DNA from: Bacteroidaceae bacterium
GTDB taxonomy: Bacteria > Bacteroidota > Bacteroidia > Bacteroidales > Bacteroidaceae
Assembly: GCA_017483605.1 (NCBI GenBank)
Contig: JAFUWG010000031.1
Coordinates: 1-64,000, forward strand
Reading direction: 5' to 3'
Length of the DNA: 64,000 nucleotides
Below are positions 1 through 8,810 of this stretch, in pieces. The notes under the pieces were generated by a model. That model worked only from the letters and a program-made list of their open reading frames with translations, was not told where the DNA came from and did not search any database. Each line of letters opens with the position of its first letter. The first letter of the stretch is position 1. Made by a program: the position numbers and the translations under genes.

Positions 1-294
1 ATAAAAGCATATTGCTTCTCAATGATTTAACCCGAATCGGCATTAAAATATTAGATATAAAATTTATGATAATTCATGGTTAATTCGTGATAATTTATGT
101 TTATAATAAAAACACGAACCTTTAGCTCGGCGTAGCCAATTTTCATAAATTGACCATGAATTTTTCATGAATTTATTAATGTTCGATCGGGTTATGCAGA
201 TTTTTCATACGTCATGTGGGGGAGCATCTTTGTCCCTTTGGGGTGGAGATGTCAATTTCGTATTGACAAAAATGACACGCAGGAAGCGTTGAAA
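1..294. repeat. Dispersed repeat R1, copy 1 (cut by window edge)
   Basis: About 294 bp that reappears almost unchanged at 57583-57877, starting from the first base of the window, so the left end of this copy lies outside. Both copies share an AT-rich stretch with nested ATTCATGGTTAATTCGTG-like motifs, the phrase TTTAGCTCGGCGTAGCC and a GC-richer end, and both run directly into a palindrome array. No plausible ORF is shared. It is probably a non-coding repeat or remnant. Confidence 0.85.
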
Positions 295-336
295 GCGGTC
301 TGACTCAGACCGCCTCGGTGGTGTGACTCACACCAC
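295..336. repeat. 23-bp-period palindrome array, locus 1 (2 units)
   Basis: Two odd 15-bp palindromes, GGTCTGACTCAGACC (297-311) and GGTGTGACTCACACC (320-334), start 23 bp apart. They differ by a compensated C/G swap at positions 4 and 12. The same unit family occurs at 29117, 49489 and 57880. Confidence 0.85.
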
Positions 337-357
337 TTATCCCCCCGATGTCCGTTC

Positions 358-397
358 GGCTTGCAGGACTTCTTCGTTCCTAAAAGTCCTGCAAGCC
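358..397. repeat. Inverted repeat downstream of the LruC-type gene
   Basis: A perfect 14-bp inverted repeat (GGCTTGCAGGACTT and its complement, 358-371 and 384-397) with a 12-nt loop. It has the same stem-12-nt-loop-stem layout as the terminator at 476-517 but lacks a long T-run, so its role is unclear. Confidence 0.6.
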
Positions 398-468
398 TAC
401 TACCATCCCCCGCCAGCAAGAAAAACATACTTAATCTTTTCCTTGCGTGGCGTCCTATTAGGAGGGAT

Positions 469-517
469 AAAAAAACTCGTGTGCCCGACTTGAAGGATTT
501 CGAGTCGGGCACACGAG
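469..517 (-). terminator. Rho-independent terminator of the LruC-type lipoprotein gene
   Basis: A perfect 15-bp stem (CTCGTGTGCCCGACT and complement, 476-490 and 503-517) is followed in minus-strand sense by seven T residues (complement of 469-475). It lies 31 nt past the stop codon at 549. Confidence 0.85.
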
Positions 518-548
518 GTGGGTTGTATAGGGGGAATCCCGATGGGGA

Positions 549-2438
549 TTATTCGAAGATGGACTTGGTATAGACTTTGCCTTCGTTGGGGTAGAGATAC
601 CAGTCGGTGCATGACGTGGCGGTTCTGCCCCAGGTGGTGAAGAAACCATAGGCTTCCTTGATACATACGAGTTCTTGAGGATAGCAGAAGTCGCATGGAA
701 TCATGAGGGCATGGGGGTCTTCACGAGCAGAGGACAGTTTGATGTCTTTGCCTGATGACTTGTTGTAGATATACACCTGCATGTTGGCATCGGTGAAACT
801 GAAATCAGGTCTTACGGCAATCACTTCCTGCACCGGTGCAACGTGGTCAAGGTTTTCATTGACATTGACAGCATGTCCGACAGGCACATCAAACAAAGAG
901 TGAAGTTCAACCTCCTCGTTCAGCAGAGTGCCGTTGATGTTGCGTAAATAAACTTCATCGCTACCCACTGCCTCGATGCTGTACTTGACGTGAGTCTGGT
1001 CAACACGCTGTGCCTTGATCACCACGTCGTTCAGGTCGTAATCGCCATCGTCACGGTCTTCAAAACAGAAGGTGTAAACATTGTGGTCAACGTCTGGGGT
1101 GTCATTAAACGGAGCAACGCCGCCGTTTATTTCAATAATGATGTCTCGGAAATCCTGGTCAGTACCATCCTCGAAGCAAACATAGATTTTGCCGTTCGCA
1201 TCCAAGAAGGCTTGGCGTGGGTCGTTGGGCTCAAGATTGGAATTGGCGAAATTGCCAAACTGGTTAATTTCGGTGTTCAGTCTTCCGTCGCTATACAGAC
1301 AGCCACCACCTTCTTTCGTGTTCATCTGCATGATGCCAATCTTGTAACCTTCGGGGAACACATAGGTGCCGGTCGTCTTGCCCTTCTGTGGGGTGTCGTC
1401 GCCATAATAGATTAAAGTGTAACCATCCTTACGGAAGAAGACCTTTTGTTTTGAAGCATCCTTAAAAGTACGCCACGTCTGGATGGCCTTGTACTTGGGC
1501 AAATTTTTCAGAAACAGAATCTGCTCTTCTTCACTCATGCCAGCCAACTGCTCTGGACGATAATAATAATAATAAATGTGGCAAGAGAATGAGCCTGAAG
1601 ACTTGGCATAAACAGGAGCCAACACGATAGGCTCGGTTCCCGTGGTGGTGAGATAATTGTTTTCAAACTTGAACAAGTCGCTGCCAACAATGGTCTCACG
1701 ATTGTTGTTGATGCGGGTCCAACTGTTCACCCACTTCACGGCAGGAAGATAGTCCTCGACGATAGCAGCCAAGGTCTCTTTTTCCTTGTCTGTCATATCG
1801 TCCAACTGAAGAACTTGAGTGGTTTCAGCCGCATCGCTCAACTGATAATAAGTGTCATTTTCCCAACCGCTGTTGTACCACAGACTATACGTGGTATTTC
1901 CATCTGCAGCAGCCTTGGCGCGGTCACTGTTATAGGTCGTTGCGGTTCTTTCAATCTTAGGATTGGCTGGAAGTTCAGAAACACTTGATGCTCTTGTGCC
2001 GCGAGTCGTTTCTTCCGAAACAAAAGACACTTCTGACTCTTCGGGAGAAAACACCTGAATGCGATAGTGGCCATCGCTGGAAACACAAGCGGCATAAAGG
2101 CGTGTCAAATGAGCCGGAGCATCATAGGCGAGTGTTACGGTCTGCCCTTTCTCCACTTCCACTTCGTTCAAGACTGTGGCACCATTGGCATCAGCATTGC
2201 CAAAAGGTGAACGAGTCAAAATCTGCACTTTGACGATGTCATCAAGGTCGGCATTGGCAGTCACAGAAACGGTGCCATTACTGGTCGAACTCCAGTCTTG
2301 GCTGGTGCTAAATGTTACCCCAAAAGCATTGTAAGAGTTCTCCAAAGCCCTCAACTTTTGGGTCTCGGAAGAATACTCATCCGTACAGCCACTCATGACG
2401 GCTGCACATATAGATGCCAACAATACCAGTTTTTTCAT
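549..2438 (-). CDS. LruC/DUF4842-type surface lipoprotein
   Basis: About 629 aa. The start is set at the ATG of MKKLVLLASICAAVMSGC, which gives a lipoprotein signal with the acylated Cys near residue 18; an in-frame ATG three codons upstream is possible. Two acidic C-terminal blocks are visible: CFEDGTDQDFRDIIIEI, as in DUF4114-type domains, and CFEDRDDGDYDLNDVVIKA, the hallmark of LruC/DUF4842 proteins; both look Ca-binding. Such Bacteroidales proteins are exported; their function is unknown. A run of five Tyr near residue 300 is encoded by a TAA/ATA microrepeat (about 1560-1578). Transcribed alone, with its own promoter (2523-2530) and terminator. Confidence 0.8.
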   Translation of the reverse strand: MKKLVLLASICAAVMSGCTDEYSSETQKLRALENSYNAFGVTFSTSQDWSSTSNGTVSVTANADLDDIVKVQILTRSPFGNADANGATVLNEVEVEKGQTVTLAYDAPAHLTRLYAACVSSDGHYRIQVFSPEESEVSFVSEETTRGTRASSVSELPANPKIERTATTYNSDRAKAAADGNTTYSLWYNSGWENDTYYQLSDAAETTQVLQLDDMTDKEKETLAAIVEDYLPAVKWVNSWTRINNNRETIVGSDLFKFENNYLTTTGTEPIVLAPVYAKSSGSFSCHIYYYYYRPEQLAGMSEEEQILFLKNLPKYKAIQTWRTFKDASKQKVFFRKDGYTLIYYGDDTPQKGKTTGTYVFPEGYKIGIMQMNTKEGGGCLYSDGRLNTEINQFGNFANSNLEPNDPRQAFLDANGKIYVCFEDGTDQDFRDIIIEINGGVAPFNDTPDVDHNVYTFCFEDRDDGDYDLNDVVIKAQRVDQTHVKYSIEAVGSDEVYLRNINGTLLNEEVELHSLFDVPVGHAVNVNENLDHVAPVQEVIAVRPDFSFTDANMQVYIYNKSSGKDIKLSSAREDPHALMIPCDFCYPQELVCIKEAYGFFTTWGRTATSCTDWYLYPNEGKVYTKSIFE

Positions 2439-2522
2439 ATCTATCATAAAATTTTTGCGTAGAAAGCCATCAATTGCTTTTACTTCTATTGGTTATATTT
2501 ACGTATTTCTTCGTTTAATTTG

Positions 2523-2530
2523 CAAATATA
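2523..2530 (-). promoter_or_regulatory. Bacteroidetes -7 box (TATATTTG) for the LruC-type gene
   Basis: Minus-strand TATATTTGCA fits TAnnTTTG and lies about 85 nt upstream of the chosen ATG. No clear -33 TTTG was found. Confidence 0.5.
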
Positions 2531-2605
2531 TACATATTTAAAAAGATAAAGGAATAACAGGAGGCTCTTTCGGGGTATTTAACTCTTTTTAACGCTTAAA
2601 AGAAA

Positions 2606-3952
2606 CTATTTATCTCTGAAAGACAAATAGATGGATGTTTTTTTGTGGAATTGCCAATAGTAGCAAATCCCTGCCGTAGTGAGCCCAAAGGGGAAAGACC
2701 ACCAGATGCCAACGGCACCGAGATGGCATGGAAAAGCAAAGATGTAGGCAAGGGGAACACTCACCACGCAGTAGGCGATAAAAGCGAAAAGCATCATCGC
2801 CTTGACCGACTCGATGGCACGAAGGGAATTGGCATAAATGGTCTGCAAACAATCGCCCAACTGATAGCAGGCAAAGCAAGGCAAGAATGACAAGAAAAGG
2901 GCTGCTACTTCATCACTGGTGGTGAAGACATGGGCAATGGGGACAGCCAACACATAGATGAAAGCCACCACAACAACGCCTGAAAGGAAAGACATCCACA
3001 AAGCCGTGCGTGCCGTCTTACGCACCTCGTCCCATTCCTCTTGTCCACGGAAATAGGCAATCCGGATAGCGGCTGCGGCACCGATGCCATAATACACCAT
3101 GAAACCCAATGTGCTAACCGTACCCATAATCTGATGAGCCGCCAACGCGGTGGCACCGATCCAACCCATGAATATTGCCACCACATTGAAAGAACCTGCT
3201 TCCAGACACATCTGAATGGAAATGGGGAGCCCTAACCGGAACAGGGCGAGCATCCCTTTCCGACTGTAAGGAATGTGGGGATTGAGTTGCAAGGCTTTTT
3301 GAAAATTGGCAGAACTCAGCAAGTTTCCCCTTCTGAGGGCGACATAAAGTCCTAATGGCATCAACGCACGAGATGCCAATGTCGCGATGCCCGCACCAAG
3401 CAAACCGAAGTCGAAAGTGAAGATAAGCAGATAGTTCAAGATGAGGTTGAGCACATTGCCGCCTATCATCACCCACATCGGCGTTTTCGTGTCGCCCAAC
3501 GCATCAAAAAACTGCTTCATGGAATTGAATAGCGACAGGAAGGGCAACGAAAGAAGCAGAACAATGAAATACGGACGGATGAGGGGCATCAGTTCGACGG
3601 GCTGCCCCAGTGCATCAAGGTTCAAGTAGAGAAGATAAAGCAATGACACGACCACCAGACTTGCCAAGAGATTGACCAGATTGCTTTCACGCAATGTCTG
3701 CAAAACCTTGTTGTATTTTCCCTTGCTGAAAAAGGCTCCGACAATAGGTGTCGTGGCATACGAAATGCCAAGCAGGAAGTAAATGCAGAGGTTGAAAACA
3801 TTGTTCACAAATCCAGCGGCAGACAGTTCGGGTGTACCATACTGTCCCACCATGATGGTGTCTGCCCAGCCTTGCAGAATGCTGCCCAACTGGGCAATGA
3901 CAATGGGATAGGCAAGATGGAAAATCGCACTAACTCGTGTTTGCAAATTCAT
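2606..3952 (-). CDS. MATE family efflux transporter
   Basis: 448 aa, the usual length of a MATE/NorM exporter, with about twelve hydrophobic segments arranged as two similar halves. The N-terminal motif LAYPIVIAQLGSILQGWADTIMVG and the following FVNNVFN-type helix are typical. Such inner-membrane pumps export cationic compounds using Na+ or H+ gradients; the substrate cannot be read from sequence. It starts 3 nt after the stop of the upstream membrane protein gene, so the two are probably co-transcribed. Confidence 0.9.
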   Translation of the reverse strand: MNLQTRVSAIFHLAYPIVIAQLGSILQGWADTIMVGQYGTPELSAAGFVNNVFNLCIYFLLGISYATTPIVGAFFSKGKYNKVLQTLRESNLVNLLASLVVVSLLYLLYLNLDALGQPVELMPLIRPYFIVLLLSLPFLSLFNSMKQFFDALGDTKTPMWVMIGGNVLNLILNYLLIFTFDFGLLGAGIATLASRALMPLGLYVALRRGNLLSSANFQKALQLNPHIPYSRKGMLALFRLGLPISIQMCLEAGSFNVVAIFMGWIGATALAAHQIMGTVSTLGFMVYYGIGAAAAIRIAYFRGQEEWDEVRKTARTALWMSFLSGVVVVAFIYVLAVPIAHVFTTSDEVAALFLSFLPCFACYQLGDCLQTIYANSLRAIESVKAMMLFAFIAYCVVSVPLAYIFAFPCHLGAVGIWWSFPFGLTTAGICYYWQFHKKTSIYLSFRDK

Positions 3953-3955
3953 CCG

Positions 3956-5188
3956 CTAACGCCTCCTTTTCAACTCTCCGATTGCTTGATCGCTATAGTC
4001 ATAATACCACCAATAGGTCTTGCCGAAAAGACGATGCGTCTTGTTGACACGCTCAATGGGGTCTGAGAAACTCTTTTTTGTTTCGTTATATTCCTTGAAC
4101 TGCTGAATGAAATCGGCATCCGTAAACGTGGCGAGCGTGTCCGTACCCATGACGAGTTTTCCTTGCAGAGCCTGTTTGCGATCGCCCTGCAAAAGAAGTG
4201 CCTCACGATAGGCCTTAGGCAAACGATTGTAAGCATCAGGAATGCTATCGGAAAGGTCATAATACTTGGGCAACTGACGCTGAAACTCTTTCAAGTTCTT
4301 GTCCAGCAAAAGACTACAAAGATAATAGTCGGCAGTGTGCTGATTCCAGACGCTATCAGCAAGCATCAATTCATAATAACGCTCGGTTGAATGGATGGAT
4401 TTGCCACAGAATGCTCCCAAGTGCAAGCATATACGATGGACGCTGACACGATAACTGTCGAGCGTATCGGTCACATCCAGCAACCCACGGGAACCGTCAT
4501 ACTGAGGATACTCAAAAAGACGTTCTGGAAGTTGTCCCAATTTGGAGAGGGCATACATTCGCAACTGCGTGAGTCGCCGGTTGGTTTTCAGCGACTTCTC
4601 CCCTACTCTCGTGGCTGCTTCATAGTCCTGGTTGAGAATCAATCGTTCAGCCTTCAACTCAAAGTGATAGACATCGCTCGTCTGCGGAGTGCTGCCCACA
4701 GCCAAGATGAGAAAGAAGAGAATTATGTAGTTGGGATAAAGTTGCGACTTGAGGTCATGAGCCGCCCCGTTGTAGCCACCATCCACCCGATTGGCAAACA
4801 GCACCAACAGGACATAAACGCATAAAATCAATGGAGCAATCCACTTCCACGGCCCAAAAGAGAAATGTGCCATTGCAGCCTTGTCCACATCGGTGACGAT
4901 GGCAAGCATGAGCATGGAAGGCAGATATGACAACGCGTGCCATCGAGACGGCAACCGAGATGCCAAACCGACAATCCACTGCACAATCTGCAAAACCACC
5001 GTGATGATGACGGCACCGACAAACAGGTTGTAAGTGGTGATTCCTTTGGAATAGACAAACTGTGCTTCTGCCAAGATTTCCCCTTGCAGAAAAAAGAGAT
5101 AACAGAAAGAAAAAAGCATAAACAGAACACTGCAGGAATAACGAATGAGTCCTGCAGTCTTCTGTCTATGCGAGTTGTTACGATTCAC
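3956..5188 (-). CDS. Multi-pass membrane protein with soluble C-terminal half (DUF6057-like)
   Basis: 410 aa beginning at a GTG; no suitable ATG lies close by. About four hydrophobic helices fill residues 17-165, then a mostly helical soluble region (residues 175-400) with TPR-like spacing. The motif FFLQGEILAEAQ near residue 33 resembles Bacteroidales proteins I recall as DUF6057, but this is from memory and the function is unknown. It is the first gene of a two-gene unit with the MATE pump (3-nt gap). The upstream DNA (5190-5235) holds short direct repeats of TTAAGTTTT. Confidence 0.7.
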   Translation of the reverse strand: MNRNNSHRQKTAGLIRYSCSVLFMLFSFCYLFFLQGEILAEAQFVYSKGITTYNLFVGAVIITVVLQIVQWIVGLASRLPSRWHALSYLPSMLMLAIVTDVDKAAMAHFSFGPWKWIAPLILCVYVLLVLFANRVDGGYNGAAHDLKSQLYPNYIILFFLILAVGSTPQTSDVYHFELKAERLILNQDYEAATRVGEKSLKTNRRLTQLRMYALSKLGQLPERLFEYPQYDGSRGLLDVTDTLDSYRVSVHRICLHLGAFCGKSIHSTERYYELMLADSVWNQHTADYYLCSLLLDKNLKEFQRQLPKYYDLSDSIPDAYNRLPKAYREALLLQGDRKQALQGKLVMGTDTLATFTDADFIQQFKEYNETKKSFSDPIERVNKTHRLFGKTYWWYYDYSDQAIGELKRRR

Positions 5189-5238
5189 GAGTTCTTTTCT
5201 TAAGTTTTTAAGTTCTTAAGTTTTTGAGTTTACAAATG

Positions 5239-7308
5239 TTATTTCGCATTCTTACGAAGAACAACAGCAGAACGTGCTGGGATGTAGAGTTTCAGCCAGC
5301 CCTTGCCATCCTTCTCGTAGATGGGGTCATAGTTAGTGAAATGACGAACTGAATCGTCTGCGAGGTCGTTGCCGCCGTAGAGTTTATTGTCGGTGTTGAG
5401 CACCACGTCGTAACTGCCCTGCGGAACGATGAAGCCATAGTCGGTGTAAGACCTGTTAGGTGAGAAGTTGAACACAAACAGCAGGTCGCCACGAGAGAAA
5501 GCAAGTATCTGGTCGCCATCGTTATGCCATACCTCCACCACAGGTGTCTTTTGGAAGTTCTTGACCGTCTTGATAGTCTTCAGCATTGCTTCGTCAAAAT
5601 CGCCTAAGTAGTGATAGCACAGTTCCTTATTGTCAACAAGATTCCACTGACGACGAGCGTACTTATAGCCCCAGCCATTGCCCTCACGTGGGAAGTCAAT
5701 CCATTCTGGATGACCAAACTCATTACCCATAAAGTTGAGGTAGCCACCATTGATGGTAGAGGCAGTCAAGAGGCGAATCATCTTGTGGAGAGCGATACCA
5801 CGGTTTGCCATGAAGTTCTCGTCACCCTTCTTGAAGTGCCAATACATATCAGCATCGATGAGGCGGAAGATGATGGTCTTGTCACCTACAAGAGCCTGGT
5901 CATGAGACTCGGCGTAAGAGATGGTCTTCTCGTCTTGACGACGATTGGTGGTCTCCCAGAACATGCTGGACGGTTTCCAATCTTCGTCCTTCAGTTCCTT
6001 GATAGTCTTAATCCAATAGTCAGGGATGTTCATCGCCATACGATAGTCGAAGCCATAGCCGCCATCCTTGAATGGAGCAGCCAAACCTGGCATACCCGAC
6101 ACTTCCTCGGCAATGGTGATTGCCTTTGGATTCACCTCGTGGATGAGGAGGTTGGCAAGGGTGAGGTAAGCGATTGCCTCGTCATCTTCATGACCATTAT
6201 AGTAGTCGCCATAGCCGCCAAATGCCTCGCCAAGACCGTGGCTATAATAGAGCATCGAAGTCACGCCATCGAAACGGAAACCGTCAAACTTGAACTCTTC
6301 AAGCCAATACTTGCAGTTGGAAAGCAGATAGTGAATCACCTCGTTCTTGCCATAGTCGAAACAGAGGGAATCCCATGCCGGATGCTCGCGACGACCACCC
6401 TGCATGAAGTACTGACAACCATCGCCGGCAAAGTTTCCAAGACCTTCGATTTCGTTCTTCACGGCATGAGAATGCACAATGTCCATGATGACGGCAATGC
6501 CCATCTCGTGTGCCTTGTCAATCAGTTCCTTCAACTCTTCAGGTGTACCGAAACGGCTGGAAGGTGCAAAGAAGTTGCTGACATGATAGCCAAACGAACC
6601 ATAGTAAGGATGCTCAGCAATCGCCATCACCTGAATGGCGTTGTAACCATCCTTCTTGATGCGTGGAAGGATGTTGTCTTTGAACTCGATGTAAGTGCCC
6701 ACCTTCTCTGCATCCTGTGCCATACCGATGTGGCACTCATAGATGAGCAGCGGATTTGTGTCGGGCTTGAAGTTTTTCTTTTTGAACTCGTAAGGTGTTT
6801 CGGGTGCCCACACCTGTGCAGAGAAAATCTTGGTATTGTCATCCTGCACCACACGACGAGCGTAGGAAGGGATACGTTCACCTTCGCCACCGTTCCACTT
6901 GATTTTCAGTTTGTAGAGGTCACCATGCTTCATCTGCTTGGCTTTCAGGTTGATTTCCCAGTTGCCGAAGTCCTTGCGAGTCATCTTGTAGGCTTCCTGC
7001 TCCTGCCATCCGTTGAAGTCACCAATCAGATAGATTTCGGTAGCATTAGGTGCCCACTCACGCAAAGTCCATCCCTTCGAAGTCTTATGAAGACCGAAGT
7101 AGAGGTGTCCGCTGGCAAAATCTGACAATGTCTGCTTGCCACCTTGCGTCAGTTCGTTCAGTTTATAAAGTGCGTGATCATGACGACCACGGATGGCTCC
7201 CTCGAAAGGTTCAAGCCAAGGGTCATTCTTCACAAGTCCGATGTGCTGTACTTTGGGTGCTGCAGCCTTCTTGGCTGTAGTCTTTTCGGTTTTCTTAGTT
7301 GCTGCCAT
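5239..7308 (-). CDS. glgB: 1,4-alpha-glucan branching enzyme (GH13)
   Basis: 689 aa. It moves alpha-1,4 glucan segments to alpha-1,6 branch points during glycogen synthesis in the cytoplasm. A Lys/Ala-rich N-terminus (1-20) precedes a CBM48-like domain (about 65-165) and the GH13 barrel. Catalytic residues are visible as nucleophile D347 (GFRFDGV), acid E401 (TIAEEVSG) and H469-D470 (YAESHDQA). The FDGFRFDGVTSMLY stretch and overall length fit the eukaryote-like GH13_8 subfamily common in Bacteroidetes rather than the longer E. coli type. No other glycogen gene is adjacent. Confidence 0.95.
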   Translation of the reverse strand: MAATKKTEKTTAKKAAAPKVQHIGLVKNDPWLEPFEGAIRGRHDHALYKLNELTQGGKQTLSDFASGHLYFGLHKTSKGWTLREWAPNATEIYLIGDFNGWQEQEAYKMTRKDFGNWEINLKAKQMKHGDLYKLKIKWNGGEGERIPSYARRVVQDDNTKIFSAQVWAPETPYEFKKKNFKPDTNPLLIYECHIGMAQDAEKVGTYIEFKDNILPRIKKDGYNAIQVMAIAEHPYYGSFGYHVSNFFAPSSRFGTPEELKELIDKAHEMGIAVIMDIVHSHAVKNEIEGLGNFAGDGCQYFMQGGRREHPAWDSLCFDYGKNEVIHYLLSNCKYWLEEFKFDGFRFDGVTSMLYYSHGLGEAFGGYGDYYNGHEDDEAIAYLTLANLLIHEVNPKAITIAEEVSGMPGLAAPFKDGGYGFDYRMAMNIPDYWIKTIKELKDEDWKPSSMFWETTNRRQDEKTISYAESHDQALVGDKTIIFRLIDADMYWHFKKGDENFMANRGIALHKMIRLLTASTINGGYLNFMGNEFGHPEWIDFPREGNGWGYKYARRQWNLVDNKELCYHYLGDFDEAMLKTIKTVKNFQKTPVVEVWHNDGDQILAFSRGDLLFVFNFSPNRSYTDYGFIVPQGSYDVVLNTDNKLYGGNDLADDSVRHFTNYDPIYEKDGKGWLKLYIPARSAVVLRKNAK

Positions 7309-7474
7309 AATATTGATTTACTATTTTACGATTTACTATTTACAATTTATTTATCGATTTAATGATTTTACGATTTTTACAACCCAAATAGCAAATAACC
7401 CAATCGTTAAATTGCCCAATCAATCGTCAAATCGTAAATTGTCAAATCGTAAATACCTTTATTGAAAGGAGCCA
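7309..7474. repeat. AT-rich micro-repeat spacer
   Basis: The 165 bp between the YhcH gene and glgB contain many copies of ATCGTAAAT/TTTACGATT-like 8-10-mers in both orientations (for example 7327-7377 and 7425-7455). It looks like repeat-driven spacer expansion; no gene is seen. Confidence 0.5.
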
Positions 7475-7918
7475 TTATGCTTTTACTTTGAAAATTACTT
7501 TTCTGTATTCAGGCACAGGCGAGATGCAAGGAGCATGACCATCCTGTGGGAAGAAGATGACGAATTCGCCCGGATGAACGGTGATGTACTGTTCTGGACG
7601 AACAGGATAGAACGTGATGTCTTTCTTGGCATCGTACTCAGCGTCGGGGAGAAGTTGACGAGGAATGTAACCCATCACTTCGGGACATGACAACGGAATC
7701 TGAATGTCAATCATTGCGTCGTGAGTCTCAAGCATCGCGTCATCAACCGTTTTTCCATGTGCCAGGTTGTGATTGACAAAGAGTTTGTTGCCATCAATGT
7801 TTACTCGCCCCGGCTCTTGAGCAAGAAGATCTGTGTTTTGAAGATACTCTACCACCTTTGGGAACAAAGGGTTCAGATTGGCGTACTTGCCGATGTTTTC
7901 AAGGGTGTCTAAAATCAT
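7475..7918 (-). CDS. YhcH/YjgK/YiaL family protein (DUF386)
   Basis: 147 aa, close to the usual 150 for this cupin-like family, which includes E. coli NanQ/YhcH (sugar anomerase activity reported) and the EbgC subunit. Features seen are the start MILDTLENIGKY, an ETHDAMIDIQIPL segment and the PGEFVIFFPQDGHAPC strand with metal-ligand-like residues. It probably helps convert a sugar or sialic-acid derivative, but no sialic acid genes are nearby. It starts 60 nt downstream of the inositol-phosphatase-family gene and may be co-transcribed. Confidence 0.85.
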   Translation of the reverse strand: MILDTLENIGKYANLNPLFPKVVEYLQNTDLLAQEPGRVNIDGNKLFVNHNLAHGKTVDDAMLETHDAMIDIQIPLSCPEVMGYIPRQLLPDAEYDAKKDITFYPVRPEQYITVHPGEFVIFFPQDGHAPCISPVPEYRKVIFKVKA

Positions 7919-7978
7919 AACTTCTATTTATTTAAGGTTTATAAAATGTTAGTTCGTTTTCTTTGTCCAATAAACTCC

Positions 7979-8785
7979 CTACGGCTTGGCTTTCTGCATT
8001 TCTTGCAGCACCGCCTCATGCAACAGCCCGTTGGTAGCAAGCACCTGTCGCCCACTCTCCCACTTCGCATCGGCACCGTCATAGTCCGACACCTTGCCGC
8101 CCGCCTCTTTCACGATGATGGCACCGGCTGCCACATCCCACGGCTGGATGAACGACTCGAAATACACATCAATCTTTCCTGCCGCCACATAGCACAGTTC
8201 TGCCTCTGCACTGCCCATGCTTCGGATGCTGGCACAATGTCCGTAGAGCCGTCCTGTGATGTTCAGGCAAAACGCTCGCCAGTCGTCTGCGTTGTATGGA
8301 TAGCCCACCATCACAAGTGCCTGATCCACATCGTTGATGGCAGACACGTGGATGGGTTTGTCATTCAAGTAGGCACCCATGCCTTTCGCCGCACTATATA
8401 GTTCCTTGCGTGACACCTCATAAACGACGCCCAACAAGATTTCCTCTCGGTTTCTCAATGCGATGCACACACAATAGGGAGCCAAGTCGTGGATGAAGTT
8501 TGTCGTACCATCCAATGGGTCAACAACCCAAAAGTATTCCTCCTTACCATCTTCCTGCTTGACCGTCTTCTCCTCCGTGATGAAACCAGCCTCTGGCAGA
8601 ATCTCCTTCAGACGAGAGACCACCAACTCTTCACATCCCTTGTCCACATAACTCACATAATCGTGACTATGCTTCGACTCCACTTTGCTCAAGTCGAAAC
8701 TCTCCCGCTGTGTTGCGATGAATGCACCTGCTTCTACCGCCAACGCCTTCACCTCTTCCAATATTCCACCAAGCCGCATGGTCAT
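7979..8785 (-). CDS. Inositol monophosphatase family protein
   Basis: 268 aa when started at the ATG at 8785; a TTG six nt upstream and an ATG at 8779 are alternatives. The family motifs WVVDPLDGTTNF (86-97; metal ligands D89 and D92, with E71) and WDVAAGAIIVKEAGG near residue 213 are intact. This Mg-dependent family includes inositol-1-phosphatase/SuhB and CysQ; the exact substrate is not determined here. It lies 25 nt downstream of the MORN-repeat gene and is probably in one transcript with it. Confidence 0.9.
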   Translation of the reverse strand: MTMRLGGILEEVKALAVEAGAFIATQRESFDLSKVESKHSHDYVSYVDKGCEELVVSRLKEILPEAGFITEEKTVKQEDGKEEYFWVVDPLDGTTNFIHDLAPYCVCIALRNREEILLGVVYEVSRKELYSAAKGMGAYLNDKPIHVSAINDVDQALVMVGYPYNADDWRAFCLNITGRLYGHCASIRSMGSAEAELCYVAAGKIDVYFESFIQPWDVAAGAIIVKEAGGKVSDYDGADAKWESGRQVLATNGLLHEAVLQEMQKAKP

Positions 8786-8810
8786 TGTCAATTATCAATT
8801 GTCCATTCAA

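Noticed and set aside
990..1415. Plus-strand ORF opposite the LruC-type gene
   Set aside because: Antisense to conserved DUF4114/LruC motifs.
5611..7125. 504-codon open frame on the plus strand opposite glgB
   Set aside because: It is antisense to a gene with intact catalytic motifs, has no recognisable protein features and no start signal; long open antisense frames arise from codon bias here.
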